This document shows, piece by piece, positions 16,740 to 25,753 of a stretch of 57,450 bases of DNA. Within the stretch, counting starts at the first letter, position 1; each line of letters starts with the position of its first letter. Source of the DNA: Pseudomonadota bacterium. Its GTDB lineage: Bacteria > Pseudomonadota > Gammaproteobacteria > Acidithiobacillales > Acidithiobacillaceae. The stretch is taken from assembly GCA_021821885.1 (NCBI GenBank), contig JAKARO010000011.1:1-57450 (forward strand). Direction: 5' to 3'. The translations under genes and the position numbers were made by a program. The notes beneath the pieces are model-generated. The model was not told where the DNA came from and made no database searches. It was given only the letters and a program-made list of their open reading frames with translations.

Positions 16740-17047
16740 GTTCCAGGGACCGGTGGGTAGCAGGCATTCTGGCTGCCGGGGTTGCAGCCATCCTGGTGGG
16801 GGTGCTGGTCACCGCGACAAGGACGCATATTCCGGTTTCCCACATTTATGTGAATCCTGCAGGTGCCCGGCTGCTGGAGGCCGCGGGAGAAAAAGTACGG
16901 TCTGCGCCAGACTGGCCAGGAACCTTTGAAGCCAATCCCCGCTATAGTGCGCCTGCCTTCACGGGAGAATCCTGGCTGACCTTTCCGGACGGGCGTGTGG
17001 TCCCTCTGCCAAGGAAGGAGATACTGCTGTGGGTCTATCGCGGATGA
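16736..17047 (+). CDS. Small membrane-anchored protein, unknown
   Basis: This 103-residue protein starts at a GTG overlapping the transpeptidase stop by 4 bases. Residues 8-26 form one membrane helix (VAGILAAGVAAILVGVLVT). The rest, about 75 residues, would lie in the periplasm and ends in WLTFPDGRVVPLPRKEILL. I do not recognise the family. Tight coupling suggests it works with the transpeptidase, for example as a partner or regulator (inference). Confidence 0.55.
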   Translation: MSSRDRWVAGILAAGVAAILVGVLVTATRTHIPVSHIYVNPAGARLLEAAGEKVRSAPDWPGTFEANPRYSAPAFTGESWLTFPDGRVVPLPRKEILLWVYRG

Positions 17048-17352
17048 TTCCTGTCGTGGGACTCTGGGCCCAGCGGCTCGGATCGGTGCTTCTGGTATTT
17101 CTGGGGGCGATGTCTTTGCTGGCGCTGAACGTTCTGCTGCTGGTCCCCGGTCTGATGCTTGGTTTTACAATTCTCGGGATTTCCTGGCACTGGCAGGGTG
17201 TGGCTCCAGTACCGGTGGTTCCTCCCCATCCATGGAGCGCCATGCTTCTTGGGGTTTTGGCATCCCTGGTCCCCGCCGGTCTGGATGCTGCAGTCCTGCA
17301 GGTGCTCCTCGGCAGATCAGGCAGACAGATACACCAAGGGCCCCGGACCTAG
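17044..17352 (+). CDS. Small hydrophobic membrane protein, unknown
   Basis: This 102-residue protein starts at an ATG in an ATGA overlap with the previous stop. Two or three hydrophobic segments are visible (LGSVLLVFLGAMSLLALNVL, LLLVPGLMLGFTILGI, AMLLGVLASLVPAGLDAAVL). No family is recognised. It is the last gene of the transpeptidase unit, and its final bases overlap the end of the convergent uup gene by 4 bases. Confidence 0.5.
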   Translation: MIPVVGLWAQRLGSVLLVFLGAMSLLALNVLLLVPGLMLGFTILGISWHWQGVAPVPVVPPHPWSAMLLGVLASLVPAGLDAAVLQVLLGRSGRQIHQGPRT

Positions 17353-19232
17353 GGGGCGTCCTGCTGGCAGGCAATTTCCTGCAGCCTGGCTTCTAGGGCT
17401 TCCCAGCGGGCATAGGCCGCCGCCAGCTGTTCCTCCAGGGCACGACTTTCGCCCTGCAGGAGCTGGGCACGTTCCGGATCCCGGTAGGTCTCCGATTCGC
17501 CCATTGCGCTGGCCAGACGCTGCTGCTCCTGTTCCAGATGCTCAATTTTCTCCGGGAGCTGTTCCAGTTCCTGACGCTCCCGGAAGCTCAGTTCCGGCCG
17601 TCGCCTGCGCAGTCCGCGGCCCCGGACCTCGGCGCCCTTCCCGGGCCCGGGTTCCTGGGCGGCTGGAGCCGTCACTGGCGACTGGCCTGCCTGCCACGCC
17701 AGCCAGTCTGCGTATCCTCCCGCCATATTCAGCCAGCGCCCGTTACCAAGGCTGACAATGCACTGGGTTGTCACCTGGTCCAGGAACTCCCGGTCGTGGG
17801 AGACCAGCAATACGGTACCTGGAAATGCCTGGAGGCGCTCTTCCAGAAGATCGAGACTTTCCAGGTCCAGATCGTTGGTCGGCTCGTCCAGCACCAGGAT
17901 ATTGGCTGGACGGGAAAAAATTCTTGCGAGCAGAAGGCGTGCACGTTCTCCTCCGGAAAGGGATTTCACTGGGCCCCGCGCACGGTCCGGAGGGAACAGG
18001 AAATCCTGGAGGTAGCCGAGGACATGGCGGCGTTCCCCGCCAATATCGAGAAAATCATTTCCATCGGCAATGACATCCATGACCCGGGCTTCGGGATCCA
18101 GCTGGCTTCTTAGCTGGTCGAAGTAGGCCACTTTCTGCTGGGTTCCCATCCGGATCTGGCCCGACTGGGGTACCAGTTCTCCCAGGATGAGGCGTAGCAG
18201 GGTGGTTTTCCCGGCGCCATTGGGGCCGATGATGCCCACCCGGTCTCCCCGTTCGATGCGGGTCGAGAAGTTGTGGACGAGCTTCTGGGGACCATAAGCG
18301 AAAGATGCATCTTCCAGCGCAGCGACAAGAGTGCCGGAAGGGAGTGCAGCCGTGATCTGCAGCTGGGCCGTCCCATTGCGTGCCTGCCGCTGGCGGCGCT
18401 CCTCCCGCAGCCGTTCCAGCCGCCGGAGCCGGCCCTGGTTTCTTTTGGTCCTTGCCCGGACGCCCTGACGCAGCCAGGCTTCTTCCCCGGCAAGCTGGCC
18501 TTCCAGCCGCTCAAGGCTGGCTGCTTCTGCAGAAAGAAATTCTTCCCTGCGCTGAAGATAGGAAGAAAAATCCCCAGGGAAGCTGCGCAGCTGTCCCCGG
18601 TCCAGTTCGACAATCCGTGTCGCCAGCCGTTCCAGAAAGCGCCGGTCATGGGTAATGAAGACAGTGGTGCCCCGAAAGCGCAGCAGCGTTTTTTCCAGAA
18701 TCTCGATTCCTTCCAGATCCATATGGTTGGTTGGTTCATCTAGGAACAGCAGATCCGGTTCGGAGAGCAGGGTTGCGGCAATGGCGGCCCTCTTCTGCTG
18801 TCCCCCGGAAAGGGACCCAACCGGAGCGCCGGCAGACAGGGCCAGCATGTCACACAGGGCCTCGGCGCGTGAACGTAGCGTCCAGATTTCCGGATGGTCG
18901 AGATGGCCAGCTGCCTCCAGGGGTGGATTCGTTCTGGTCTGCAGCTCCCGCCAGAGCGGATGGCCTGCCAGGATGCTGTCCACCACGCTCCCCTCGCCCT
19001 GGAACGACGACTCCTGTTCCAGATAGGCGCTGCGCAGTCCGGGCCCTGTCCAGAGAACTCCGCCGTCCAGGGGATATTCTCCGGCCAGAGCCATCAGGAG
19101 GGTAGATTTTCCTTCACCATTGCGTCCGATGAGTCCAATTCGCTCACCGGCGTCCAGAGTCAGGTCGGTCTGGTCCAGGAGTGTTCTGCCTCCCCACTCC
19201 ACCACGCCCTGTGTTAACTGCAGAACTGGCAT
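17349..19232 (-). CDS. uup: ABC-F ATPase, Uup type
   Basis: This 627-residue soluble protein has two ABC ATPase domains and no membrane part. The first Walker A is GRNGEGKST, with signature LSGGQQKR and Walker B LLFLDEPTN. The second Walker A is GPNGAGKTT, with signature LSGGERARL and Walker B ILVLDEPTN. A charged linker (RQGVRARTKRNQGRLRRLER) and a C-terminal coiled coil (EQLPEKIEHLEQEQQRLA, then ESRALEEQLAAAYARWEAL) fit Uup, which acts on ribosomes and on branched DNA. I chose the Met at 19232 since AGGAGG precedes it and family homology begins MPVLQLTQG. Confidence 0.88.
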   Translation of the reverse strand: MPVLQLTQGVVEWGGRTLLDQTDLTLDAGERIGLIGRNGEGKSTLLMALAGEYPLDGGVLWTGPGLRSAYLEQESSFQGEGSVVDSILAGHPLWRELQTRTNPPLEAAGHLDHPEIWTLRSRAEALCDMLALSAGAPVGSLSGGQQKRAAIAATLLSEPDLLFLDEPTNHMDLEGIEILEKTLLRFRGTTVFITHDRRFLERLATRIVELDRGQLRSFPGDFSSYLQRREEFLSAEAASLERLEGQLAGEEAWLRQGVRARTKRNQGRLRRLERLREERRQRQARNGTAQLQITAALPSGTLVAALEDASFAYGPQKLVHNFSTRIERGDRVGIIGPNGAGKTTLLRLILGELVPQSGQIRMGTQQKVAYFDQLRSQLDPEARVMDVIADGNDFLDIGGERRHVLGYLQDFLFPPDRARGPVKSLSGGERARLLLARIFSRPANILVLDEPTNDLDLESLDLLEERLQAFPGTVLLVSHDREFLDQVTTQCIVSLGNGRWLNMAGGYADWLAWQAGQSPVTAPAAQEPGPGKGAEVRGRGLRRRRPELSFRERQELEQLPEKIEHLEQEQQRLASAMGESETYRDPERAQLLQGESRALEEQLAAAYARWEALEARLQEIACQQDAP

Positions 19233-19650
19233 CCCTGCGGCCTCCTGGACCAAAAAAGATTCACGCTTGTTGAATTGAAATGCCCCATCCTCCGGGATGG
19301 GGATTTTCTTCTGCCGGACCTTTGTTTCTGGCTGGTCCGGCCGGCACCACACACCACACCCCCGGCAGGCCGTGCCCTCCCGGTCTGCGGAAACAGATGG
19401 CCTGCCCAGCGCAGTGCCGCCCCTGCGGGAGGCCTGGGCAACTTCCGGGAGAATCCTCTATTCTGCACTCTGGGGAAGTCGGGTACCACCTTCTGTCAAA
19501 GCCTGGCTCCATGCCTTATATGCCGGCAGATGGTTCCTGTGCATTGGACAGGGCAGGTTTCCACAAGTTTCCATCACCAATCTCTGGCGGGTGGCGGATT
19601 CATGATGCGGTCTTTTGCCATGCCTGGCCCCTGCAGGGTACTATTTTTCC
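19233..19650. other. Divergent intergenic region with a hairpin
   Basis: About 420 bases between uup and the DNA glycosylase gene, with no coding pattern. A perfect hairpin at 19283-19302 (CCCCATCC-tccg-GGATGGGG), followed by ATTTTCTT on the plus strand, has terminator shape but no plus-strand gene upstream. It may protect or regulate the uup leader. Confidence 0.4.
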
Positions 19651-20571
19651 ATGCCTTCCCATCCTTTTTCTGACCAGCAGAAGCGCTTCCTTCGCCTTCT
19701 GGAACTGCCCGTTCCAGGAGAGCCTCCCCCTGTGCCATCTCCCCGGTCAAAGGACTCTGTTGGCCACAATCATGGCCGGGAGCAGTTTCAGGCGTCTCCG
19801 GCTGGGGTGGCTTCTGCCCTCCGTATGCAGGTACCGGAAACATCACCTGTACCAAAGGCAGGGGAGAAGGGCTCCGCAACCCCGGTCCTGTCCGGCGTGC
19901 CGTCCCTCCAGGGACTCCCGGGAACGGGAGCAGGGCTGCCGGTGGACGATCCAGGCCGCGCGCCGCGCATCGCGGCAATGGACTGGGTGGAGCTGGAGCA
20001 GGCCATCCAGTCGTGTCGCGCCTGCCAACTCGGCGATACCCGAAAAAATGCGGTTGTTGGCGCCGGGAACCAGAAAGGGCGCTGGCTTTTTGTAGGGGAG
20101 GCCCCTGGAGCCGAAGAAGACCGTCTGGGAGAGGCGTTTGTTGGACGGGCAGGGAAACTTCTGGATGCCATGCTCCAGGCCATGGGACTGTCGCGGACGG
20201 GGCAGGTCTACATTGCCAATATCCTGAAATGCCGCCCCCCACAGAACCGGGATCCGCTTGGGCTGGAAGTGCGCACCTGCATCCCGTTCCTGCAGCGCCA
20301 GATCGCCCTGCTGCAGCCCCGCATCATCGTGGCCCTGGGGCGGTTTGCCGCCCAGGGACTGCTGCAGAAAGATACCCCCCTGAACCGTCTGCGGGGGGTG
20401 CCGCAGCGCTACCAGGACATTCCCGTGATTGTTACCTACCATCCGGCCTATCTCCTTCGCAACCCGCTGGACAAGCGCAGGGCATGGGAGGACCTCAGGC
20501 TGGCCCTGCAGGTTCATCTGTCCCTGGACGACCGTTCCCGTACGGACTCGATCGCTTCCGCTACCGAGTAG
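19651..20571 (+). CDS. Family 4 uracil-DNA glycosylase
   Basis: This roughly 306-residue enzyme removes uracil from DNA. The first 110 residues are Pro-rich and low in complexity. The catalytic domain follows, with GEAPGAEED (motif 1), NILKCRPPQNRDP and YHPAYLLRN (the HPAxLL motif). Four Cys suit a 4Fe-4S cluster: the pair in CRACQLG, one in LKCRPP and one in RTCIPF. The long disordered-looking N terminus is larger than usual. The start at 19651 is chosen because a longer in-frame version begins only 12 codons earlier without a better ribosome site. Its 3' end overlaps the convergent epimerase gene by 58 bases. Confidence 0.88.
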   Translation: MPSHPFSDQQKRFLRLLELPVPGEPPPVPSPRSKDSVGHNHGREQFQASPAGVASALRMQVPETSPVPKAGEKGSATPVLSGVPSLQGLPGTGAGLPVDDPGRAPRIAAMDWVELEQAIQSCRACQLGDTRKNAVVGAGNQKGRWLFVGEAPGAEEDRLGEAFVGRAGKLLDAMLQAMGLSRTGQVYIANILKCRPPQNRDPLGLEVRTCIPFLQRQIALLQPRIIVALGRFAAQGLLQKDTPLNRLRGVPQRYQDIPVIVTYHPAYLLRNPLDKRRAWEDLRLALQVHLSLDDRSRTDSIASATE

Positions 20572-21458
20572 CGTGCCTTCCATCCCAGATGGATCTTTGC
20601 CCGTCTGGTGTCCACAATGAGCGGGTACTGCAGGCCCGGGAGCCAGCCAGGATCTCCGAGGATCCGGGTAAGGGGGCGGATCACCCGGTGCAGGTGATGC
20701 ACTTGCCCGGGACTCAGGGGGATCTGCCATTTTCTGGGAATGGCAGACCAGGGAACGGGGCTGTCTGCGGCAATATTGAAAATACCGCTTGCCTCCTGTT
20801 CCCAGGCCCCCAGAAAGGCGGAGACTGCATCGTCCTGGTGCACGCACTGGATGGGAAGTGCGGGATTGGGCAGACGCAGGCTCCAGGGGCTCGTGGCAAT
20901 CTGGTTGACCAGTGGCTGTGCATCCGGGCCAACGATGGCGTGAAGTCGCAGCCTGCACAGGGCTATTTGTGGATGGAGTACTTCCAGGGCATCCATGCAT
21001 CGTTCTACCGCTGTCTTATCCTCACCATAGGCAAAACCCGGTACCGGCCGAAGGGGATGGCTTTCCTCCATCCCCAAAGGGTTGTCTGGCCAGGCACCGT
21101 AGACCGAGACGCTGCTGCCATACAGGAACTGCCGGACACCGGCCCGTGCAGCCGCCCGCAGGAGCCGGAGCGTGCCCTGACGGTTGACTGCGGCCATCTC
21201 GGCCCGCCACCGTTTTTCCGGCCCCAGTCCCGGACTGAGCACGATAAAGGCAAGATGGATGACGGTATCGACTTTCTCCAGAAGTTCCATCCATGGAAGG
21301 AAGCGCAGGTCAGCTGTCCTGCTTTCCAGATGGGGGTGATGCAGGTCAGGTGACCGAATATCCACAGCCAGAATCCTGGGCTGCGAGGGGTGCTGCAGCA
21401 ATGCCGGGAGCAGTGCCCGTGCCGTGTGTCCGGCAGCGCCCGTCAGCAGGATGCGCAT
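20514..21458 (-). CDS. NAD-dependent epimerase/dehydratase family protein
   Basis: This 314-residue extended short-chain dehydrogenase starts MRILLTGAAGHTARALLPAL, a Rossmann fold with GxxGxxA for NAD(P). VIHLAFIVL, a Ser in LYGSSVSVYG and the catalytic-type YxxxK (AYGEDKTAVE) follow. It probably acts on a nucleotide sugar or a related sugar. The substrate cannot be named. Its ATG overlaps the TGA of the upstream luciferase-like gene (TGATG), so they are coupled. It ends inside the 3' end of the opposing DNA glycosylase gene. Confidence 0.8.
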   Translation of the reverse strand: MRILLTGAAGHTARALLPALLQHPSQPRILAVDIRSPDLHHPHLESRTADLRFLPWMELLEKVDTVIHLAFIVLSPGLGPEKRWRAEMAAVNRQGTLRLLRAAARAGVRQFLYGSSVSVYGAWPDNPLGMEESHPLRPVPGFAYGEDKTAVERCMDALEVLHPQIALCRLRLHAIVGPDAQPLVNQIATSPWSLRLPNPALPIQCVHQDDAVSAFLGAWEQEASGIFNIAADSPVPWSAIPRKWQIPLSPGQVHHLHRVIRPLTRILGDPGWLPGLQYPLIVDTRRAKIHLGWKARYSVAEAIESVRERSSRDR

Positions 21459-22543
21459 CAGTTCTTTTTTTTCGGAACGGGCCCGAGAGTGGGCAGTACT
21501 TCGGTCGCCAGCAGCTGCATGGACCTGCAAACCATTTCAGATGGAACCATCCCCGCGCCCAGGGCCAGAAGGATCCGGTCCACACCAGCCGCCGCATAAC
21601 GCGCCAGCTTTTCTCGGCAGTGCGCCGGATCGCCTACCACAACCATTCCCATCCTTTCCAGCAGGGAGAGGGACAGGCCGCGCCGGAGCAGGGGTTCAAG
21701 GAAGCCGAGCCGATGGTAGTATTCATAGCTCTGCCGCATCTGCGCCAGTACCGGCCGCGTCTGGTCCAGAAGCCGCTGATAGTACCAGGTGAATCCTTCC
21801 GCCCACTGCTTTGCCTCTGCCCGGCTTTCCAGACAGAGGCACCCGATGGTCATGGCAAACTGGCCATTTTCCCCGGGCCGTATGGCATGGCCGCCGGCTT
21901 TCCAGGCGTTCTTGTAGGATTTCAGGTCCTGCCGGATCAGAAACCATGGTTTGAACGGCCCGCTTAACACCCCAATCCGTTCCCGTGCAGCCCACTGGAA
22001 AGTCTGTGGACTAACCGCTGCAGCCCAGAGGGGAGGATAGGGCTGCTGTATGGGTTTCGGCAGTATGTCGATGGCATCGAAATGGTAGATCTTGCCGCGG
22101 TGGCTGAAAGGACCTCCCCCCGCCTGGCGCAGAATGTCCAGTCCTTCCTGGAGATGGTGGCGGCTGTCGGCCATGTCACTGCCAAAAATCTGGTATTCCC
22201 TGGGAGAAAAGCCCCGCCCGATGCCCACCTCCATCCGTCCGCTGCTGAGGATGTCCAGGGCGGCGACCCGTTCAGCAACACGCAGGGGATGATTGTAGGG
22301 CAGGACTACCACCGCATGGCCCAGACGCAGGTTCCGGGTACGCTGGCTGGCTGCAGCAAGAAAAATCTCCGGGGCGCTGGAATGGGAATATTCCTTCATG
22401 AAATGGTGTTCCACGACCCAGACACCATGAAAACCCAGACGGTCGGCAAGTTCTATTTCTTCCAGGGTTTCCAGGTAGACCTGGGATTCCGGGCGCCCCA
22501 GATGGGCTGGAACGGCAAGTTCGTAAAAGAGATCCACCTTCAT
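21458..22543 (-). CDS. LLM-class flavin-dependent oxidoreductase
   Basis: This 361-residue luciferase-like monooxygenase family protein (TIM barrel using FMN or F420) starts MKVDLFYELAVPAHLGRPES. Family blocks are visible: ELADRLGFHGVWVVEHHF, RLGHAVVVLPYNHPLRVAER, SSGRMEVGIGRGF and the late VGDPAHCREKLARY. The substrate is unknown. Members oxidise alkanesulfonates, aldehydes or other small molecules. It is the second gene of an orn / LLM / epimerase series on the minus strand, 165 bases after orn, and is coupled to the epimerase gene. Confidence 0.85.
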   Translation of the reverse strand: MKVDLFYELAVPAHLGRPESQVYLETLEEIELADRLGFHGVWVVEHHFMKEYSHSSAPEIFLAAASQRTRNLRLGHAVVVLPYNHPLRVAERVAALDILSSGRMEVGIGRGFSPREYQIFGSDMADSRHHLQEGLDILRQAGGGPFSHRGKIYHFDAIDILPKPIQQPYPPLWAAAVSPQTFQWAARERIGVLSGPFKPWFLIRQDLKSYKNAWKAGGHAIRPGENGQFAMTIGCLCLESRAEAKQWAEGFTWYYQRLLDQTRPVLAQMRQSYEYYHRLGFLEPLLRRGLSLSLLERMGMVVVGDPAHCREKLARYAAAGVDRILLALGAGMVPSEMVCRSMQLLATEVLPTLGPVPKKKN

Positions 22544-22708
22544 GCCGCTGGCGCCTCCCCTGCCTGCGCAGATGCCGTGGCAGACTGCCGGACGGCCGGA
22601 AAGGGAGATTCTAGCACCGGAATGGTGATGCCAGTACCGTGGACGGAACAGGGGGATACTCCGTAGCTACAGGGCGGCAGGCCTGGTTCTGGTTTTTGCT
22701 GGAGGAGA

Positions 22709-23299
22709 CTATCCGGGAAGCTCGCTGCTCGTGTCGGAAGTGCCAGCAAGGTTTCCGGGGTTCCGGAACAGGTGCCGGCTATAGTACAGAAGCTCGCCAA
22801 TCGACTCACGGATGTCACTGAGTGCTTCATGCCGTTCAGCCTTGGCATAGCGGGGAAACTGGGGATACCAGCGGACTGCAAGTTCCTTGATGCTGGAAAC
22901 GTCGATCAGGCGGTAATGAAAAAAACGCTCCAGCCGGGGCATGTGCTGGGCAAGGAAGCGGCGGTCCTGGCAGACACTGTTGCCGCAAAGTGGAGAGCTT
23001 CCAGACTGGACATGGGTAGACAAAAAATCAAGGGTCTGCGTTTCTACGGCGGAAAGATCCAGCCGGCTTTCCCGGACCCTCTGGAGCAGGCCCGAACCAC
23101 TGTGGGTACGCTGGTTCCAGTCATCCATGGACTGCAGGACGGATTCGGGCTGGTGAACGGCCAGGACCGGTCCCTCGCAGATGATGCGCAGGGAGTTGTC
23201 AGTTACTATGGTGGCGATTTCCAGAATGGTATCCTGAACGGGATTGAGGCCGGTCATTTCCAGATCAATCCATACAAGACGCGGGGATTTTGTGGCCAT
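22709..23299 (-). CDS. orn: Oligoribonuclease
   Basis: This 196-residue 3'-5' exonuclease degrades very short RNAs and linear dinucleotides such as pGpG. It is a DEDDh enzyme. Exo I is LVWIDLEMTGLNP (Asp and Glu). Exo II normally reads LCGNSVxQDRRF, and here LCGNSVCQDRRFLAQHMPRL. Exo III is AERHEALSDIRES (His and Asp). Length and start (MATKSPRLVWIDLEMTGL) fit Orn well, and the tail is slightly longer than usual. AGGAAATC precedes the ATG. A long in-frame extension upstream was discarded. Confidence 0.95.
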   Translation of the reverse strand: MATKSPRLVWIDLEMTGLNPVQDTILEIATIVTDNSLRIICEGPVLAVHQPESVLQSMDDWNQRTHSGSGLLQRVRESRLDLSAVETQTLDFLSTHVQSGSSPLCGNSVCQDRRFLAQHMPRLERFFHYRLIDVSSIKELAVRWYPQFPRYAKAERHEALSDIRESIGELLYYSRHLFRNPGNLAGTSDTSSELPG

Positions 23300-23568
23300 G
23301 GAGATTTCCTGGAGGTAGCTGCTGCGATGATAGCATGCCCCCGGAGCGAAAAAAAAAGACGGGCAGAATGCCCGTCCAATAGCCGCAAAAACGTTTTCTG
23401 CCGGACTGCCGGAAACCGGGAGGTGCATCCTCCCTGGCTTTCCGGGATACGCTCCATCTTCATCTGGGGTTCGGGTTGACCCTTTCCTTGCCCACGAGAA
23501 TATCCGGGAATTGTTTCCGGAATATTTCCTGCCGGTAGACATGAACCCGGGAAGGGGAGAAGCCTGGA

Positions 23569-24315
23569 ATGCCTCTGAAAAATGGTCCACAATCCTGCAT
23601 TCCGCTGCTCTGGAACGGTCTGGCAATGGCTGTGGTACTGATTGTCGATGATGACTGGCGCCTGTCCCAGATGCTCAGGGAATTTCTGCAAAGGGAAGGC
23701 TTTTGTGTCCTCCTGGCCGGAAATGGCCAGGAAATGTGGGAGCAGTTGGGCCTCCATCCGGTAGATCTGGTGGTGCTCGACTGGATGCTGCCAGGAGGAC
23801 GTGATGGGATTTCCCTGGCCAGGGAACTGCGAAGCCGGACCGCAACTCCGGTGCTGATGCTGTCGGCCCGGGGAGAGGCGGATGACCGCATTGCCGGTCT
23901 GGAAAGTGGCGTCGATGACTATCTCGCCAAGCCTTTCAATGCCCGGGAACTGGTGGCGCGCCTGCGGGTGCTGCTGCGCCGGCAGGGGCATGAAGAGGGA
24001 GGGCGCCATCTGGAGTTTGGCCCCTTCCGTCTGGACCTCGCCGAAAGGCGGCTCTACCGCTCCGGAAAAGAAGTGGAGATGCCGCAGGCAGAAATGGAGC
24101 TGCTCATGGCTTTTGCCCAGCGTCCACGGCGTATCCTCAGCCGGGAGGTGCTCCTGCAGGCCTTGGGGGCAGAAGATGACGGGCGGTTTGACCGGAGTAT
24201 TGATGTGCGTGTCACCCGCCTGCGCAAGGTGATCGAGGAAAATCCGAAACAGCCGCAATATCTCCTGACAGAGCGGGGGGTAGGGTACCGCTTTCTGCCT
24301 GCCACCCTTTCCTGA
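23569..24315 (+). CDS. OmpR/PhoB-type response regulator
   Basis: Residues from the internal Met at 23626 form a receiver domain: acidic pocket VDDDW, phospho-Asp in VLDWMLPGGRDG, Lys in LAKPF. A winged-helix DNA-binding domain follows (FGPFRLDLAERRLYRSG, then SIDVRVTRLRKVIEEN, then LLTERGVGYRFL). No histidine kinase is adjacent, so the partner must lie elsewhere. A strong GGGGAG favours the ATG at 23569, adding 19 residues not typical of the family. The start at 23626 is the conservative alternative. It is divergent from orn. Confidence 0.88.
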   Translation: MPLKNGPQSCIPLLWNGLAMAVVLIVDDDWRLSQMLREFLQREGFCVLLAGNGQEMWEQLGLHPVDLVVLDWMLPGGRDGISLARELRSRTATPVLMLSARGEADDRIAGLESGVDDYLAKPFNARELVARLRVLLRRQGHEEGGRHLEFGPFRLDLAERRLYRSGKEVEMPQAEMELLMAFAQRPRRILSREVLLQALGAEDDGRFDRSIDVRVTRLRKVIEENPKQPQYLLTERGVGYRFLPATLS

Positions 24316-24417
24316 TGCGGCATCATTCCGGTGCATGGTTTTCCGGATCGGACTTGCCGCAGTTCCTGCTACACTCAAGAGGCGTCTGGCAGCAATCCGG
24401 ATGAGTGGGGGTGGGTT

Positions 24418-24951
24418 ATGGATATTGTGCGACTTTTTTCCCTTCTGTCTGTGGTGCTGGCTCTTGCCGGGTGTGCCACGGTTTCCCCGGTTGCCGGTAA
24501 ATTTCCGCCGATCACCCCGCGGCAGGCCCAGACAGGTGGCCACAATGGCACGGTAGTGCGCTGGGGTGGCACACTGATCCAGACAGAAACGGAATCCAGC
24601 CAGACATGTTTTGCCGTGCTGGCCTTTCCCCTGAATTCGTACGGTCGCCCACAGCCGGGCCAGGAATCGGCTGACAATGGCCGTTTCCTGGCCTGTGCAC
24701 CAGGGTTTTACGATCCCCAGCTGTATGCTCCCGGGCGTGAGGTGACGGTAATCGGAGCTATTCAGGGAATAGCGGAGAAAAAGGTAGGCGGGTTCCCCTA
24801 CCACTATCCCCGGATTGCGGCCACCATCGTACACCTATGGCCCCTGCAGAGACCGGAACCGGTCCATCAGGGTGTATACATGAATGGTGGACTGGGATGG
24901 CCAGGGTACTGGTGGGGTGCTCCCGGTTTCTGGTGGTGGGGATATCCCTGA
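24418..24951 (+). CDS. Slp-family outer-membrane lipoprotein
   Basis: This 177-residue lipoprotein has signal and lipobox LSVVLALAGC, with Cys 19 as the acylated residue. The body resembles the Slp (starvation lipoprotein) family: GGHNGTVVRWGGTLIQTETE, then TCFAVLAFPLNSYGRPQPG, then YAPGREVTVIGAIQG. The tail is rich in Gly, Trp and Pro (WWGAPGFWWWGYP), common in this family. The location should be the inner leaflet of the outer membrane. Function in stress or starvation is inferred from the family only. Confidence 0.85.
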   Translation: MDIVRLFSLLSVVLALAGCATVSPVAGKFPPITPRQAQTGGHNGTVVRWGGTLIQTETESSQTCFAVLAFPLNSYGRPQPGQESADNGRFLACAPGFYDPQLYAPGREVTVIGAIQGIAEKKVGGFPYHYPRIAATIVHLWPLQRPEPVHQGVYMNGGLGWPGYWWGAPGFWWWGYP

Positions 24952-25020
24952 CAGACAGGGTTCCTTACCTGCTGGCCTTGTGGCCCGCATGCGTGGGCTG
25001 CTATGATTCTCCCGTTCCAG

Positions 25021-25107
25021 GCCGGGATGGCGGAACTGGTAGACGCGCCGGACTCAAAATCCGGTGGTGGTGACACCGTGTCGGTTCGATTCCGACTCCC
25101 GGTACCA
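25021..25107 (+). tRNA. tRNA-Leu (CAA)
   Basis: An 87-base type II cloverleaf with acceptor GCCGGGA/TCCCGGT, anticodon stem CCGGA/TCCGG with loop CTCAAAA (anticodon CAA, codon UUG), a long variable arm (GGTGGTGACACC), T loop GTTCGATTC and encoded CCA. Confidence 0.96.
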
Positions 25108-25174
25108 CAACAACGACATGGGGCATGTGCCAGATTTTTGGGGAATGGTTCCCAGAGGGACAGGAAGAGAAACC

Positions 25175-25708
25175 ATGCAGAACTGGAAAGGTCTCAAATG
25201 GGTACCGGCGGTTATAGCTCTGTCCGTGCTCCCACTCGGGGGGTGTGTAGCTCTCGTGGGCGCGGGCGCGGGCGCGGGTGCGGTTGCCTATGTGGAGAAT
25301 GGTGGCGTTGCGAATTACTACGCCTATTATCCTGTTTCCATTTCCCGGGCTTCCCAGGCGGTGCGGGGAGCGTTTTCCCGTACGGGGATCCGGTATAACG
25401 GTGCCATCCGGAAAAATCCGGAGGAAACCGTGATCGAAGGGACCGATGCCCGGGGGCGGACGGTTCGGGTGACACTGACCCTGAAAGCGACCGATGTTTG
25501 CAGGGTTAACATCCGGGTTGGCACCTTCGGAGACAAGCCGCTATCCCTGAAATTCCAGAGGGCCGTCTCCCGCCAGCTGGGGATTCCCGCCAGTGCCCAG
25601 CCACTCCAGGGCGGTGGCCAGGCGGTGCCTCCTCCTGCCGCCGGTCAGGGAGCGCCTGCGCAGCAGCCGGAATCCTCCCAGCAGCAGACCACTATTCCCC
25701 TGCAGTAG
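25175..25708 (+). CDS. DUF3568-family lipoprotein
   Basis: This 177-residue protein has a lipoprotein signal (IALSVLPLGGC, Cys 24) followed by a Gly/Ala-rich segment, GAGAGAGAVAYVENG, typical of DUF3568. The core reads YPVSISRASQAVRGAFSRTG and TDVCRVNIRVGTFGDKPLS. The tail is rich in Pro and Gln and probably disordered. GGAAGAG precedes the ATG. It is convergent with pyrD, 45 bases away. A weak inverted repeat (ACGGATC/GATCCGT, 25718-25747) lies between. Function unknown. Confidence 0.8.
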   Translation: MQNWKGLKWVPAVIALSVLPLGGCVALVGAGAGAGAVAYVENGGVANYYAYYPVSISRASQAVRGAFSRTGIRYNGAIRKNPEETVIEGTDARGRTVRVTLTLKATDVCRVNIRVGTFGDKPLSLKFQRAVSRQLGIPASAQPLQGGGQAVPPPAAGQGAPAQQPESSQQQTTIPLQ

Positions 25709-25753
25709 GCGGGAGACACGGATCCAGGCAGAAGACACGAGATCCGTTTCCCC

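Noticed and set aside
19283-19302. Hairpin as a true terminator on the plus strand
   Set aside because: Terminator shape, but no plus-strand gene ends upstream. Kept only as a structure in the intergenic entry.
23254-24834. Long minus-strand frame over orn, the response regulator and the Slp gene
   Set aside because: Runs through three well-supported genes and reads orn out of frame, with no domain.
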